Shown piece by piece: positions 11,256 through 22,040 of a stretch of 64,000 bases of DNA. The stretch comes from Ursus arctos (lineage: Eukaryota > Chordata > Mammalia > Carnivora > Ursidae): contig NW_026623100.1 of assembly GCF_023065955.2 (NCBI RefSeq), positions 9,336,501-9,400,500 of the forward strand. Direction: 5' to 3'. The notes below the pieces were generated by a model. The model was not told the DNA's origin and made no database searches. It saw only the letters and a program-made list of their open reading frames with translations. Each line of letters opens with the position of its first letter. The first letter of the stretch is position 1. Position numbers and translations under genes: made by a program.

Positions 11256-11955
11256 TATAGTATAGTATAGTATAGTATAGTATAGTACAGTATAGTATAG
11301 TACAGTACAGTACAGTACAGTATAGTATAGTACAGTACAGTATAGTATAGTATAGTATAGTACAGTACAGTATAGTATAGTATAGTATAGTACAGTACAG
11401 TATAGTATAGTATAGTACAGTACAGTATAGTATAGTACAGTACAGTACAGTATAGTATAGCATAGTACAGTATAGTATAGTATAGTACAGTATAGTATAG
11501 TATAGTACAGTATAGTATAGTATAGTACAGTACAGTACAGTATAGTATAGTATAGTACAGTATAGTATAGTATAGTACAGTACAGTATAGTATAGTATAG
11601 TACAGTACAGTACAGTATAGTATAGTATAGTACAGTACAGTACAGTATAGTATAGTACAGTATAGTATAGTATAGTACAGTACAGTACAGTATAGTATAG
11701 TATAGTACAGTACAGTATAGTATAGTACAGTACAGTATAGTATAGTATAGTACAGTACAGTATAGTATAGTATAGTACAGTATAGTATAGTACAGTATAG
11801 TATAGTATAGTACAGTACAGTATAGTATAGTACAGTATAGTACAGTATAGTATAGTATAGTACAGTATAGTACAGTATAGTATAGTATAGTACAGTATAG
11901 TATAGTATAGTACAGTATAGTATAGTATAGTATAGTACAGTATAGTATAGTATAG
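11256..11955 (+). repeat. Pentanucleotide array, 140 units of TATAG/TACAG
   Basis: Seven hundred bases consist of 140 consecutive 5-mers in constant phase, with no insertion or deletion. By my count 87 are TATAG, 52 are TACAG and one (11461) is CATAG. The variants occur in short runs: TATAG usually in threes (1 to 6), TACAG in ones to fours, giving a loose 20-30 bp higher-order period. The array lies between two parts of an antisense L1 and abuts a truncated SINE at its 3' side. On the minus strand it has no stop codon in any frame, which explains long but meaningless reading frames. Confidence 0.98.
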
Positions 11956-11960
11956 TATAA

Positions 11961-12107
11961 AAATGAGGGCTCAGTGCGTTAACCATCTGCCTTCTCCCTC
12001 TGTCTGCTCTGCCTTCCGCTCCCCTCTGCTTGTACTTGCATGCTCTCTCTCTCTGACAAATATATAAATGAAAATCTTTAAAATAAAAAAATAAAATAAA
12101 AATAAAG
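11961..12107 (+). mobile_element. Can-SINE, 5' part lost or compressed, sense
   Basis: Starts abruptly after the array at GGGCTCAGTGCGTTAACCATCTGCC, lacks the GGGGCGCCTGG head and much of the middle, then shows the CTCCCCTCTGCTTG body, (CT)n, and a decayed A/AAAT tail. Array growth or a deletion appears to have removed the 5' end. No TSD could be found. Confidence 0.8.
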
Positions 12108-12300
12108 ATGATATATCTTTCCATTTATTTAGGTCTTCTTTAATTTCTCTATATGCCATTTTGTAATTTTCAATGCAAAAGAATTATATAACTTCCATTA
12201 ACTTTATTTTTAGTTATATGATGTTTGTTGATGCTATTTTAAATGATATTGTCTTAAAGTTTTATTTTGTGATGTTTCCTGTTGTATAGAAATATAATTG

Positions 12301-12494
12301 GGGGCGCCTGGGTGGCGCAGTCCTTAAGCGTCTGCCTTCGGCTCAGGGTGTGATCCCGGCGTTCCAGATCGAGTCCCACATCGGGCTCCTCCGCTGGGAG
12401 CCTGCTTCTTCCTCTCCCACTCCCCCTGCTGTGTTCCCTCTCTCGCTGGCTGTCTCTCTGTCACATAAATAAATAAAATCTTAAAAAAAAAAAA
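12301..12494 (+). mobile_element. Can-SINE, sense, with TSD
   Basis: GGGGCGCCTGGGTGGCGCAG head, CGCTGGGAGCCTGCTTCTTC body and ATAAATAAATAAAATCTT tail. Flanks GAAATATAATTG at 12289-12300 and 12496-12507 are a perfect 12-bp TSD. The good match to the family suggests a fairly recent insertion into the old antisense L1. Confidence 0.97.
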
Positions 12495-13314
12495 GGAAAT
12501 ATAATTGATTGTTGTATGTTGATCCTACATTCAGTGATCTCGCTAAATTCTTTATTAATCCTAGAGTTTGTAGAATCTTTTGGCTTTTCTACAAACACAA
12601 CCATGTTGCTGTTAATAATAACAGTTTTACTACTTACTTTCCAATTCTTAAAACTTTCTTTTCTTACCTTGTTGTACTGGCCATATTATACTGGATGATA
12701 TTGAATAGAAATAGTGATACTGAGCATCCTTGTTTTATTCCTGATCACAGAGGGAAAGCTTTCCCTATTTCACCATTAAGTTGTTTACTACAGAATTTTT
12801 GTAAATTCTCTATTGTATTAAGGAAGTTCTTTTTTATTTCTAGTTTGCTAAGTGTTTGGGGTTTTTCTTTAAAAAATAAATATGTAGATGTTGAGTTAGG
12901 TCAAGTACTCTTTATAGATCCATTCAAATAATAATATGATTTTTCACATTTAGTCTGGTAATTGGTAATTTTTCAAAATCATTCCTGGAATAAGCCTAAC
13001 TTCTTTGTGATATGTTTCATTTTTTATAAATTTCAGGATGCAGTTTGCTAAAATTTTTTATAGTGTTTTGCATTATAAGAAGGATTTGGCTGGCAATTTA
13101 TTTTTTCCGTATTGCCTCATTTTGCCTGATTTTGGTATTAAGGATATGCTGGCCTCATAGAACAAGTGGGGAAGTATTTCCTTTTTTATCTGCTCTCTAA
13201 AAAAGTTTGCGTAAGATTGGTGTTACATCTTCCTTAATGTTTAGAAGCATTCACGAGCGAGTACATCTGGGCCTGAACATTTCTTTGTAGGAAAATTTTA
13301 AATTAAATTTTGAA

Positions 13315-13594
13315 ACAGGTGTTTTTTGAGGTATAATTGACAGACAAGAAACTGTATGTACTTAAAGTGAATAATTTGATACATTTGAATATAAGCTCAC
13401 ATACATGACACTGTCATCCAGTCACCACAATCAAGATAATGGAAATATCTATTATTTCCAAAAGATTCCTCAAACTCCTTTTATTGCCTCCTTTTTGCCC
13501 CTCCCCATCCCCATCCTCCAGCAACTCCTGATCAGCTTTAAGTCACTTTAGATTATTTGCCTGATCTCAAATTATATAGAAGTAAATCATACGG

Positions 13595-13626
<32 letters not shown>

Positions 13627-14485
13627 TTGCCTGTCTTCTTATGCTCAGCATAATTTTTTCGAGATTTATCCATGTTGGGCTATGTTTTAACTCATTTTTT
13701 TAAAAAAGCTGAGCCATATTCCACTGTGTGTACTTGCCTCAATGCAGTTACCCAACCACCTATTGATGTATATTTAGGTATGTCCAGTTTCGGGCTATGA
13801 CAAATAAAGCTGTATAAATATTTGTGTACAAGTCTTGGCATGGACATTTGCTTTCTTTTCTACCTAGAAGAAGGATGGCTGGGTCATGGGGTAGGTAGAG
13901 GTTTACCTTTTTAAGAGTCTGCCAAACTGTTTAACAAAGTAGTTGTGCCAGCAGGGTACAAGTTGCTCCGCATCTTCTCCAATATTTGCTATGATCAGAT
14001 GTTTTAAGTTTGGAAATTCTAATCTATAGGTGGTGATATCTCACTGTGATTTTAATTCATTGCCCTGATGATGTAATGGTGCACACCTTTCCTATGCTTA
14101 TTTGCCATTTGTATATCATCTTTGGTGAAGTGTCTGTTAAAATCGGTTGCCCATTTTATATTGGGTTGTTTGTTGTCTTGTTATTGAGTTTGAAGAGTTC
14201 TCTATTCTGGATCCAAGTTCTTAATCAAATATGGGGTATGCAAATATTTTCTCCCATTCTGTGGTTTGCCTTTTCATTCTCTTCAAGTGTATTTTGAAAA
14301 GTACAAGTTTTCAATTTTGATAATGTACAGTTGCTCAATATTTTCTTTTAATGCATCTTGCTTTTGATGTTGTATCTAAAAAAAATGACTGCCTAACCTG
14401 CAGTCACAAACACCTTCTCTGTGTTTTCCTCTATAAATTTACAGTTTTAGGTTTTACATTTAGGTGTATGATCCATTTTCTGGGT
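13315..14485 (-). mobile_element. Second old L1 3' portion, antisense
   Basis: A fresh L1 3' UTR begins here in antisense (GAGGTATAATTGACAGACAAG), followed by CACAATCAAGATAATGG, CTATGACAAATAAAGCTGT, TGAAGTGTCTGTTAAAATC and TTTACATTTAGGTGTATGATCC. It splits the preceding L1, whose ORF2 homology seems to resume at about 15.3 kb. A T-rich tract (13.6 kb) is internal. Highly diverged. Confidence 0.8.
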
Positions 14486-14486
14486 T

Positions 14487-14515
14487 TTTTGTTTGTTTGT
14501 TTGTTTTTGTTTTTG
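14487..14515 (+). repeat. (GTTT)n tract at an L1/L1 junction
   Basis: GTTTGTTTGTTTGTTTTTGTTTTTG lies exactly between an antisense L1 piece and a sense L1 piece. It could be the reverse of an A-rich tail or a local expansion. Confidence 0.75.
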
Positions 14516-14516
14516 G

Positions 14517-15165
14517 CAGTTTGGCAGTTTCTTGTAGAAGTAAATGTGCAACTAGCATATGGTCCAGCAATTGCACTGTTAGACCTTTATCCCAGAGAAA
14601 TGAAAACTTATGTCCGTACAAAAATCTGTACATGAATATTTATAGCAGCTTTATCCACAATAGCCAAAAACTGGTAAGAGCCTAGACAGGTATCCTTCAA
14701 CAGGTGAGTATTTAACAAACTGCGGTAACACCCATTTCATAGATACTACACAATAATAAATAATGGTGAACCATTAATATGTGCAACACTTGGATAGGTC
14801 TCCAGGGAATTGTGCTGAGTGACAAAATTTGAATCTCTGCCTGACTCCCTTTATAAAATTTTTTGAAACAACAAGATTATAGAATACTTGTTGTCAAGGG
14901 TTATATGGGAGCAGGGGATAGTAGTAAAAGGAAGGTAGCTATGGTTATATAAGCGTAGCATGAGGGCTTTTTGCAAAGTGAACTGTTCTGTATCTTGACT
15001 ATGGTGGTAGTCACAGAAATCCACCCATGTAATGAAATTGCACAGAATTAAACACACACACAGACACACACACACACACAAATACAGATGAGTACATGTA
15101 AAACCTATGAAATCTGAATAAGGTCTTTGAAGTGTAGCAGTGTCAATTTCTCAGCTATGATTTAA
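14517..15165 (+). mobile_element. L1 3' end (L1MA/MB-like), sense
   Basis: Sense landmarks: CCAGCAATTGCACTGTTAG, TTTATCCCAGAGAAATGAAAAC, TAGCAGCTTTATCCACAATAGCC, CTCCAGGGAATTGTGCTGAGTG, CTGTTCTGTATCTTGACTATGG and the (ACAC)n typical of this 3' UTR at 15052-15080. It is opposite in strand to its neighbours and forms an imperfect inverted repeat with the L1 piece to its left. Confidence 0.85.
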
Positions 15166-15309
15166 AAAAAACACTAGTTAAGCTGTTTTAATGAAGGAAT
15201 TCAGAGCTCAGACAAGAATGAGACAGTGGGGTGAGAAAGGAAACTGCATATGTAACACGCATACAATATAGGACAATAACCTGGAAACAATGTTTGGCAA
15301 AAATCACGT

Positions 15310-17475
15310 GAAGTATTTGACTAGAAGTTCATCAGTTTTATTGATCTTCTCAAAGATCTAGTTTTTTGTTTCATAAATATTTCTGTATTGTTTTTGCTGT
15401 TTTTTATTTTATTGATTTCTGCTTTGATCTTTATTATTTTCTTTCTTTTGATCATCTTAGGTTTTATTAGCTCCTCTTATTTTGATTCCTTAAGGTTTAG
15501 TCTTTGATTTGAAGTATGTTCTTTTCTAGTACAGGTGTTTAGTATTATAAATTTGCTTGTAAATATAGCTTTAGTTGCATTCCACAAATTTTTATAGGTT
15601 GTGTTTTCATTCAGTTAAAAATACTTTGTAACCTCCCTCTGTATTTTTTTTTTTTTCTGAGATTCACCAGTTACTTGGAAATTTCTTAGTTTCTAAATAT
15701 TTGGGGATTTCCTAGGGACTTTTGTTATTTATTTCTAATTTGATGCCATTGTAGAAAACATACTTTGGATGACTTCGTACCTTTAAAAATTAAGAATAGT
15801 TTAATGGCCTAGAACATGATGTGGCTTGGTAAATGTAGAAAAAAGTGCATTCTGCTGTTATTGGTGGAGTGTGCTTTAATGTAAATGAGGGTACTTAAAT
15901 CTTCTGTGTCCATTCTGATGCTCTGTATACTTTTTCTCTCAATTATGGACACATAGGTGGTGAAGTCTTCTAGCATAAATGTGACTTTGTCAATTTCTCC
16001 TTGAAGTTTTTTCAATTTTTGCTTCATATATCATAAAGGTCTGTTTTAGAAATGTAAATGTTGAAATTGTATATCCTCTTGATGAATTGGTCTTTTTATC
16101 ATTATAAATGACCCTCTGTGTCCTTGGTAATTTCTCTGAAATTGACTTCACCTGAAATTAACATAACAATTCAAGCTTTCTTTCAACTAGGGTTAATGTG
16201 GTATATCTTTGTCCATTCTTTTATTTTTTTACCTGTTGCCGTTTTTACATTTTAGTTTTTTGTAGGCACATATACTTGGATCTTGAATTTTTTTTAAATC
16301 CCATTTATCTGAATCTTTAAATTGAAGTGTTTAGACCATTGAATGTGATCAATTATTGATATGATTGGATTTCACTCTATCTTCTCATTATTTGTTTTCT
16401 GTTTGTCCTTCAGTATTTTGTTCCATTGCCTTATTTATCTGCCCTTTTTTTTATTAAATGTGCGTATTTTATGCTCTTTTTCTTTTTCATTGGTTATTAG
16501 CTAGAATACTTTATTATGTTTTTTTTTTTTTTTTTTTTTTAAAGATTTTATTTATTTATGTGACAGAGAGACAGCCAGCGAGAGAGGGAACACAGCAAGG
16601 GGAGTGGGAGAGGAAGAAGCAGGCTCCCAGCGGAGGAGCCTGATGTGGGACTCGATCCCGGATCGCCAGGATCACGCCCTGAGCCGAAGGCAGACGCTTT
16701 AACGACTGCGCTACCCAGGCGCCCCTATTATGTTATTTTAATGGTTGCTTTAGGGTTTATAGTGTACAGCTTTTAATTATCGTAATCTGCCATCATAAGA
16801 TATTGTATAGCATTTTACATTACTGTTTAAGAGTCTTTCAAGAGATTATTTTCATTCCTCCCCTCCTGGCCTTTGAACTATTGCTGTCATATATTTTTCT
16901 TCTACATGTGTTATAAAACCCACAATACATTGTTACTACTTTTCTTTCACAGATATTCCAATAATAAGAAAATGTCTTTATGTTTACCCTTATACTTACT
17001 TTTACTGGTGCTCTTTATTCCTTTGTGTAGATCTAGATTTCTAACTCCTATAACTTTCCTTCTGCTTGAATAATTTCCTTTATCATTTATTGTAGTACAG
17101 ATCTGATTGTGATGAATTCTTTCAGCTTTTGTATGTCTGAGCATGTCTTCATTTTTGCTGAGTAAAGAATTCTACATTGACAGATTTTTTTTTTAATTTC
17201 AGCACTTTAAGTTTTTGCTCCACTGTCTTCCAATTTACATTGTTTCTACCAATAAATCTGCAATCAGCTTTATCTCATTTTCTCTGTACATAATTTGTCT
17301 TTTTTTTAATCTGGAAGCTTTTAAGATTTTTTTCTTTTTCACGGTTTTAAGCAATTTGATTGTGATATGACTAATTAATAAATAGCCATTTGTTTTTGTT
17401 GCTGCTGTTGTCCAGGGGTTGCTAGTATTTTGCCCAGAGTTTATAATTTTTTTCTGTGGGACGGTTAATACAATG
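15310..17475 (-). mobile_element. Old L1, antisense, ORF2 5' half and upstream region
   Basis: Resumes antisense L1 with TTCATCAGTTTTATTGATC, the endonuclease-domain region (TTCTGCTGTTATTGGTGGAG, TTCAATTTTTGCTTCATA) and then TTGCTTTAGGGTTTATAGTG and CTGAGTAAAGAATTCTACATTGACAG. It may be the 5' continuation of the L1 that ends near 13.31 kb. A SINE interrupts it at 16.5 kb. Reading frames are all broken. Confidence 0.75.
16519..16725 (-). mobile_element. Can-SINE, antisense
   Basis: Poly(T) of 22, AAAGATTTTATTTATTTATG, CAGCCAGCGAGAGAGGGAAC, GGCTCCCAGCGGAGGAGCC, and the reverse of the head (GCGCTACCCAGGCGCCCC). TSD-like TATTATGTT occurs on both sides. Clear arctoid-type body and well preserved. 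Confidence 0.96.
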
Positions 17476-17479
17476 CAAG

Positions 17480-19775
17480 CTTCTCCGCCATTACTGGAAA
17501 TAGAACTTATTATCTTTCACTTTAAAATAGTTACTAATTTTCATTAGAATTCTTTGACCCATAAGTTATTTAGAAATTTTTAAAATTTCCAAACATTTAA
17601 GAATTTTCGAGTTATCTTTTGTTAATGATAAATGGCTTAATTTCACTGACAAATAACATACTTTGAGTGATTTCACTCCTTGTTTTATGGACCAGAATAT
17701 GTTAAATTTTAGTAAATATTCAATGTGCATTTGAAAAAGAGAGCTATCCCATCATTTTTGGATGCAGTGTTCTATATAGAACAATCAGGTCAAACTTATT
17801 AATCATGTTGTTCAAGTGTTTTATGCCCTTACTGAATTTCTTGTTGACCTGTTCTGTCAGTTAATGAGAAATGCATGTTTAAATGTCCCAGTAGGATTGT
17901 GGATTTGGTTATTTCCACTTTTAGTTCTGTCAAGCTCTGTTTTATGTATTTGTAACTATATCATTAAGTGCATACAAATTTATAATTTTTGTATACTTCT
18001 TGAAGCTTCACCGTCTTGTTATTATGAAAGTGTTGCCTTATTTCTAGTGTTGTTTCTTACCTTAAAGTCCGCCCTGTCTGTTAACTAGTACTTGGTAGAT
18101 TAGCACAGCTATATCAGCTTTCTTCTGCTTTGTGTTTGCATGGTATGGTTTTCTTTATCTTCTAATTGCCACCCCTTTTGTTTTGTCCTTATACTAAAAT
18201 GTGTGTGTGGTTGGCCACATATGGTTGGTGCTTGTTTTTTCGAAATCCAGTCCAATGCTAATTTGCTTGGGTAGCTGCCATCCTGCCTGTTTTGTAGACC
18301 TTTCATTATCTTTTTTTTTTTTTTTACCTCTTTTAGATAATCAAAAATATTTTATTTTATAATTTTCTTATTGCTTTTAGTTATGTATTCCTCTACAGTT
18401 CTTTAAATGACTACCCTAGAGACTACTCTCTGTGCTTTTTACTTCTTAAGATTTAGTATAAATTAGTGTGTTTACCACTTCTCATGCTAGAATTTTTAAC
18501 TCCATTTACTCATTCTCTGCTTCTTTTGGTGTGATTGTCATGAACTTTAATTGTACAAACATTTTAAATCACATGAATTGTTGTTATTAACATATTATTC
18601 ATTCGTGTGTATCTCCTTTATTTATTCCTTTCTATATTTCAATCTGGGATCATTTTCCTTCTGCCTGTAAAGCCCAAATTAGTGTTTCTTGTGTGGGAAT
18701 CCCTGGCAAGAAATATTCTGTGTTTATCCAAAAGTATCTTTATTTTTCCCCAATTTTTAAAGAATATATTTTTTGAGTATAAAATTCTATTTTGGAAATG
18801 ACTTCCTTTCAGTACCAAAAGATATCTTTCCATTGTTTTCTGGCTTCTGAAATTTCTATTGAGAAGTCAGATTTTAGCCTTATTGTTCATTGACTATTTG
18901 AAAGTGCTCATTTTTCTTTGGCTCTTCTTTGAATATTTCCTCTTTGTCTTTAAATTTCTTCATTTTTACTATGATGTAGTGGGTATATGGGTTTCATTTC
19001 TTTTAGTTTCTTTATACTGCTTGAGGGTCAGAGTGATTCCTGTATCTGTAGCATGATGTCTTTGTAAGTCTTGGAAAGCTGTCAGGCATTATCTCTTTTA
19101 TTTATTTTTTATTTTTATTTTTTTAAAGATTTTATTTATTTATTTGACAGAGAGAGACAGTGAGAGAGGGAACACAAGCAAGGGGAGTGTGAGCGGGAGA
19201 AGCAGGCTTCCCGCTGAGCAGAGAGCCTGATGTGGGGGCTCAATCCCATCCTGGGATCCTTACCTGAGCGGAAGGCAGACACTTAACGGCTGAGCCACCC
19301 AGGCACCCCATATCTCTTCTAAATATTGTTTTTGCCCTAATCTTTCTGTCTTCCTCCTTAATCCCAGGTACACATATTTTGGACCTTTTCATTATAATTC
19401 TTATGTTTTCAACATTTTCTTTCTCTCCATTTTTTCTCATTGTGTCAATGTGTATATTTTTCAACAGACCTACCTTTAAATACGCTAATCCTCTCCTCAG
19501 TTGTTTTCAATCTACTGCCTTACCTATTTATTGGGCCTTTTCTTAATTTCAGTTATATTTTCAATTTCTAGAATTTCCCTTTGGTATATTACAGTTCTCT
19601 GTTGAAATTATTCATCTTAGCATCTAGTTTCATAAACATATTAATCAGATTAATGCATATAACTGTAATATCTTGATCATCTTTTTGTCTATTTTTATTG
19701 TCCATTTTTCTCTTGACCCTGTTTCCTATATACTTGATATGTTTAATTGAATGTCAAATATTATGTATAAAAAAA
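17480..19775 (-). mobile_element. Second old L1, antisense, endonuclease region to 5' part
   Basis: The endonuclease-domain homology seen at 15.6-16 kb begins again here (AATTCTTTGACCCATAAG, AATGTGCATTTGAAAAAGAG, TGTTCAAGTGTTTTATGCCC), and the CATTGTTTTCTGGCTTC region recurs at 18.83 kb. The stretch is therefore a separate copy and not a continuation. A SINE is nested at 19.1 kb. Strongly diverged. Confidence 0.7.
19101..19310 (-). mobile_element. Can-SINE, antisense, with TSD
   Basis: T-rich tail, AAAGATTTTATTTATTTATTTGACAGAGAG, GAAGCAGGCTTCCCGCTGAGC and the reversed head (GAGCCACCCAGGCACCCC). Flanks TATCTCTTTTA (19090-19100) and TATCTCTTCT (19311-19320) form a TSD. Confidence 0.95.
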
Positions 19776-20545
19776 CTGAAGAGGCTGAGGGTAATTTTTT
19801 CTTCTTCAGGAAGGATTGATACTACCCTGTGCCAGATAGCTCAAACATGGACAGTTCACCTAAATCCTTGGTTCAAAGCCATGTTACAGCCTTTGTAAGA
19901 TTGAATCTATCTCTGATTCAAACTGACCTTTGATACATACACTCCAGACTCTCACTGAGACCTTGGGTGTTTGCTAGAGCTTAGAGGGTATGGGCTCTAA
20001 TTTTCATTTCTCCACATATATGTGACCAGTAAAAACTTCTGCTGTTTTCCTGCTGTTTTTTCAGGGGTTTCTAAGCGTTTTGTATTGCACAAATTAAGAA
20101 TCAGCAAATGCCCTCTAGGGAGAAACTGCTGTGGAGTGTCAGGCTCACTTTTCTGAACTTCTCTTCTCTTTGAGTGCTTGGCCCTTTGTGTCTTGGCTGT
20201 CTTGGCAACCCCAAACTCCTATTTTGTGTCTCCATTCCTGTGAGATTATCAGAAGTTCTTCTGGTTTATCTGATTCTTGGTAGTTTTCTTTTGCCCAGTT
20301 CAACTTTACTCCCTCCGTGTCAGGAATCAGCAAATGTCCTAAGAAGAATGGAATGAAAATGGTTGAGTTCTCCTCAGTGAGCTTCCCTTTTCTCTAGGAC
20401 CTTGGCCCTTTAAGAACTGGCACCTCTCCCAACATTTCTCCAATGCCCTCAAACAAATATACTTTGTATTTGCCTTTCCACTTGTTTTCAGCTGAATCAT
20501 TAGTCCACTATAAGTCATTCTATCATAGCCTGAAGAGACGCAATG
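19776..20545 (-). mobile_element. Probable L1 5' UTR, antisense, with two related units
   Basis: Follows the antisense L1 directly. Two imperfect copies of a unit are visible: AAGAATCAGCAAATGCCCT at about 20.1 kb and AGGAATCAGCAAATGTCCT at about 20.32 kb, each followed by a stretch ending near CTTGGCCCTTT, about 225 bp apart. Tandem promoter monomers are known from L1 5' UTRs. Assignment rests on position and on this internal repetition, not on a recognised consensus. Confidence 0.5.
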
Positions 20546-20547
20546 TT

Positions 20548-20579
20548 CTTGTTCAATTTCTTCACTCTTCAAAGTAGAA
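20548..20579 (+). repeat. 32-bp dispersed repeat, copy 1
   Basis: The 32 bases beginning CTTGTTCAATTTCTTCAC and ending AAAGTAGAA are identical to 22644-22675. This copy directly abuts the 5' end of the L1 stub. Flanking sequence on the left side does not match between the copies. Confidence 0.95.
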
Positions 20580-20655
20580 TCATGGAACTTTACATCAAAA
20601 ACCAGGGATGTACTGTATGGTGACTAACATAATATAATAAAAAAATTAAAAAATA
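20577..20655 (+). mobile_element. L1 3'-end stub (about 75 bp), sense
   Basis: ACTTTACATCAAAAACCAGGG, then GATGTACTGTATGGTGACTAACATAATATAATAAAA, matches the last part of the carnivore L1 3' UTR; the same segment is present in reverse at 52.9 kb. An extremely 5'-truncated insertion. No TSD was found next to it. Confidence 0.85.
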
Positions 20656-22040
20656 TATTTTATAGGATTTTAATAAAAATAAGTTTGAATTGTGAGTATG
20701 TAGATGGCAAAAATTATATATTACTTTTAATTTGATTATTTTCACATTTACTAGTACTAATGTTCACGAGTGCTCTCACAATAATATTTTCTGTTGTGGC
20801 CACAGTAATAAAATAACTAATGGTGGTGTTGATAACAGCAGTGGTGGATTCTACATAGAAGGATAAAATTTTGAGATAATAACTCCCTCCCCCATATTTC
20901 CATCTTTTGCTTTTATACATTTATACAGATAGTTTGCTCTGTGTTCATTGTCCCATATGAAAATATGATAGATAGAAAACCGAGGAGGCCTGTAATTCTC
21001 TGGCTTTGGTGATCCAAAAACCTAGGCCTTTAGGACAACTTAGAGAATGTGAGGCCTTGGCAAAATTCTCGAGAGAAACGGGTAGAGAATAGAGGCCTCT
21101 CCACTCCAAGACAAGAAAATAAATCCCCTGAGTTGATGACAATAGAGAGAGAGAGAGAGAATGACGAGAGAGAGAGCCTTGGTGTAGCAGATGTTGGTGC
21201 CCTGCCCCTATACCCTGGCACTAACTCACTACCTTACAATATGCCAGAGTGACTTCCAACTGCCAATACTTGTGCTTCTTTGCTTGAGGGTCTTCTCTGG
21301 CCTTGAAATCCCACTTTGCCTTCATCTTTGGCCAACGTGAAGTGCCAGCAAACTAGTGCCTCCAGCAAGTAGCTTTCAACCAATGACAGAAATTGGCATA
21401 AAAATACTCCAGCTCTCAACTCCTGAGTTGTGTGTTCTACACTGGCTCCCAAGTCATTTTTCCAGAAGTTAAGTTCTAGTTGGCTACATTGGTTTGATAA
21501 TATCTCCTTTCACCTGCTTTCCCTTCCCTGTCTCTCTCCCCAGCTCCCTTCCTGGTGACTTCTTAGCCTCCCTAAAAAATAGTTTACACTAGAATCCATG
21601 CCTCAGCATCTACCTACGGGTGAACCCTAACTAAGACTTGGCTTAGTCTGGTGAAGATGCACCCAGAACCTGGCTCCCAGAGGAGATAATAGGACTCCAG
21701 AGATGAAAGTCTAGAGATGCATGAAGGTTTGGGGCCATGGGCCATTTCCTCGTTTTCTGGTTGAGTATGTAGTGGTAAGTTACATCTTGAAAATAAGTGA
21801 ATGACTCACCAGTTAAAAACAAATGCTTTTCTCTGCAACTGCAGCCTGGACTAAGCTTTTTTGTCAGAATGATGTGTTCTGTTCCTTTTGCCCCTATTTG
21901 TCCTGTTTTAACCATTAGAATATTCAAAAACAGGAAAATTATCCTGAATGTATAGAAGCAAAGAGATTTTAGTGATTATTCTAGATAGCATTCATTTCAG
22001 ATCTTCTGAAAGACTTCAGAAAGGAGCCAGAAGTAACTTT
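20656..22040. other. Mostly unique sequence
   Basis: Contains a short (GA)n run at 21141-21180. The segment ending near 21.64 kb (CTCAGCATCTACCTACGGGTGAACCC) has the look of an old interspersed repeat end but was not assigned. No exon is supported. Confidence 0.45.

Larger units (their letters stand above)
9690..13310 (-). mobile_element. Old L1 (L1M-like), antisense, 3' UTR to RT region
   Basis: Read on the minus strand this is an L1 3' end and ORF2 C-terminal half. Plus-strand landmarks in order are AAGTGTAATATACAGAAAATT, CATCCAGATCAAGAAAT, TGCTGCCATGAATATTCATAC, CCAGTTGGTCTGGCACTGC, and GTGATACTGAGCATCCTTG near 12.7 kb. It is interrupted by a hAT element (10.02 kb), the TATAG/TACAG array with a SINE fragment (11.26-12.1 kb) and a SINE (12.3 kb). 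Many stops in all frames mark it as ancient. Exact ends are uncertain. Confidence 0.85.

Noticed and set aside
11256..11955. Regular repeats as a possible CRISPR-like array.
   Set aside because: Five-base units without spacers in a mammalian genome; a simple tandem repeat.
11255..12124. A 289-codon minus-strand reading frame, the longest in the window, reading as Leu-Tyr-Tyr-Thr-type repeats.
   Set aside because: It is produced by the TATAG/TACAG array, which has no stop on the minus strand in any frame, plus SINE tail sequence at its N-terminus. There is no promoter, domain or codon signature.
12509..12931. 140-codon plus-strand frame.
   Set aside because: It lies on the antisense strand of old L1 ORF2 sequence and has no known domain.
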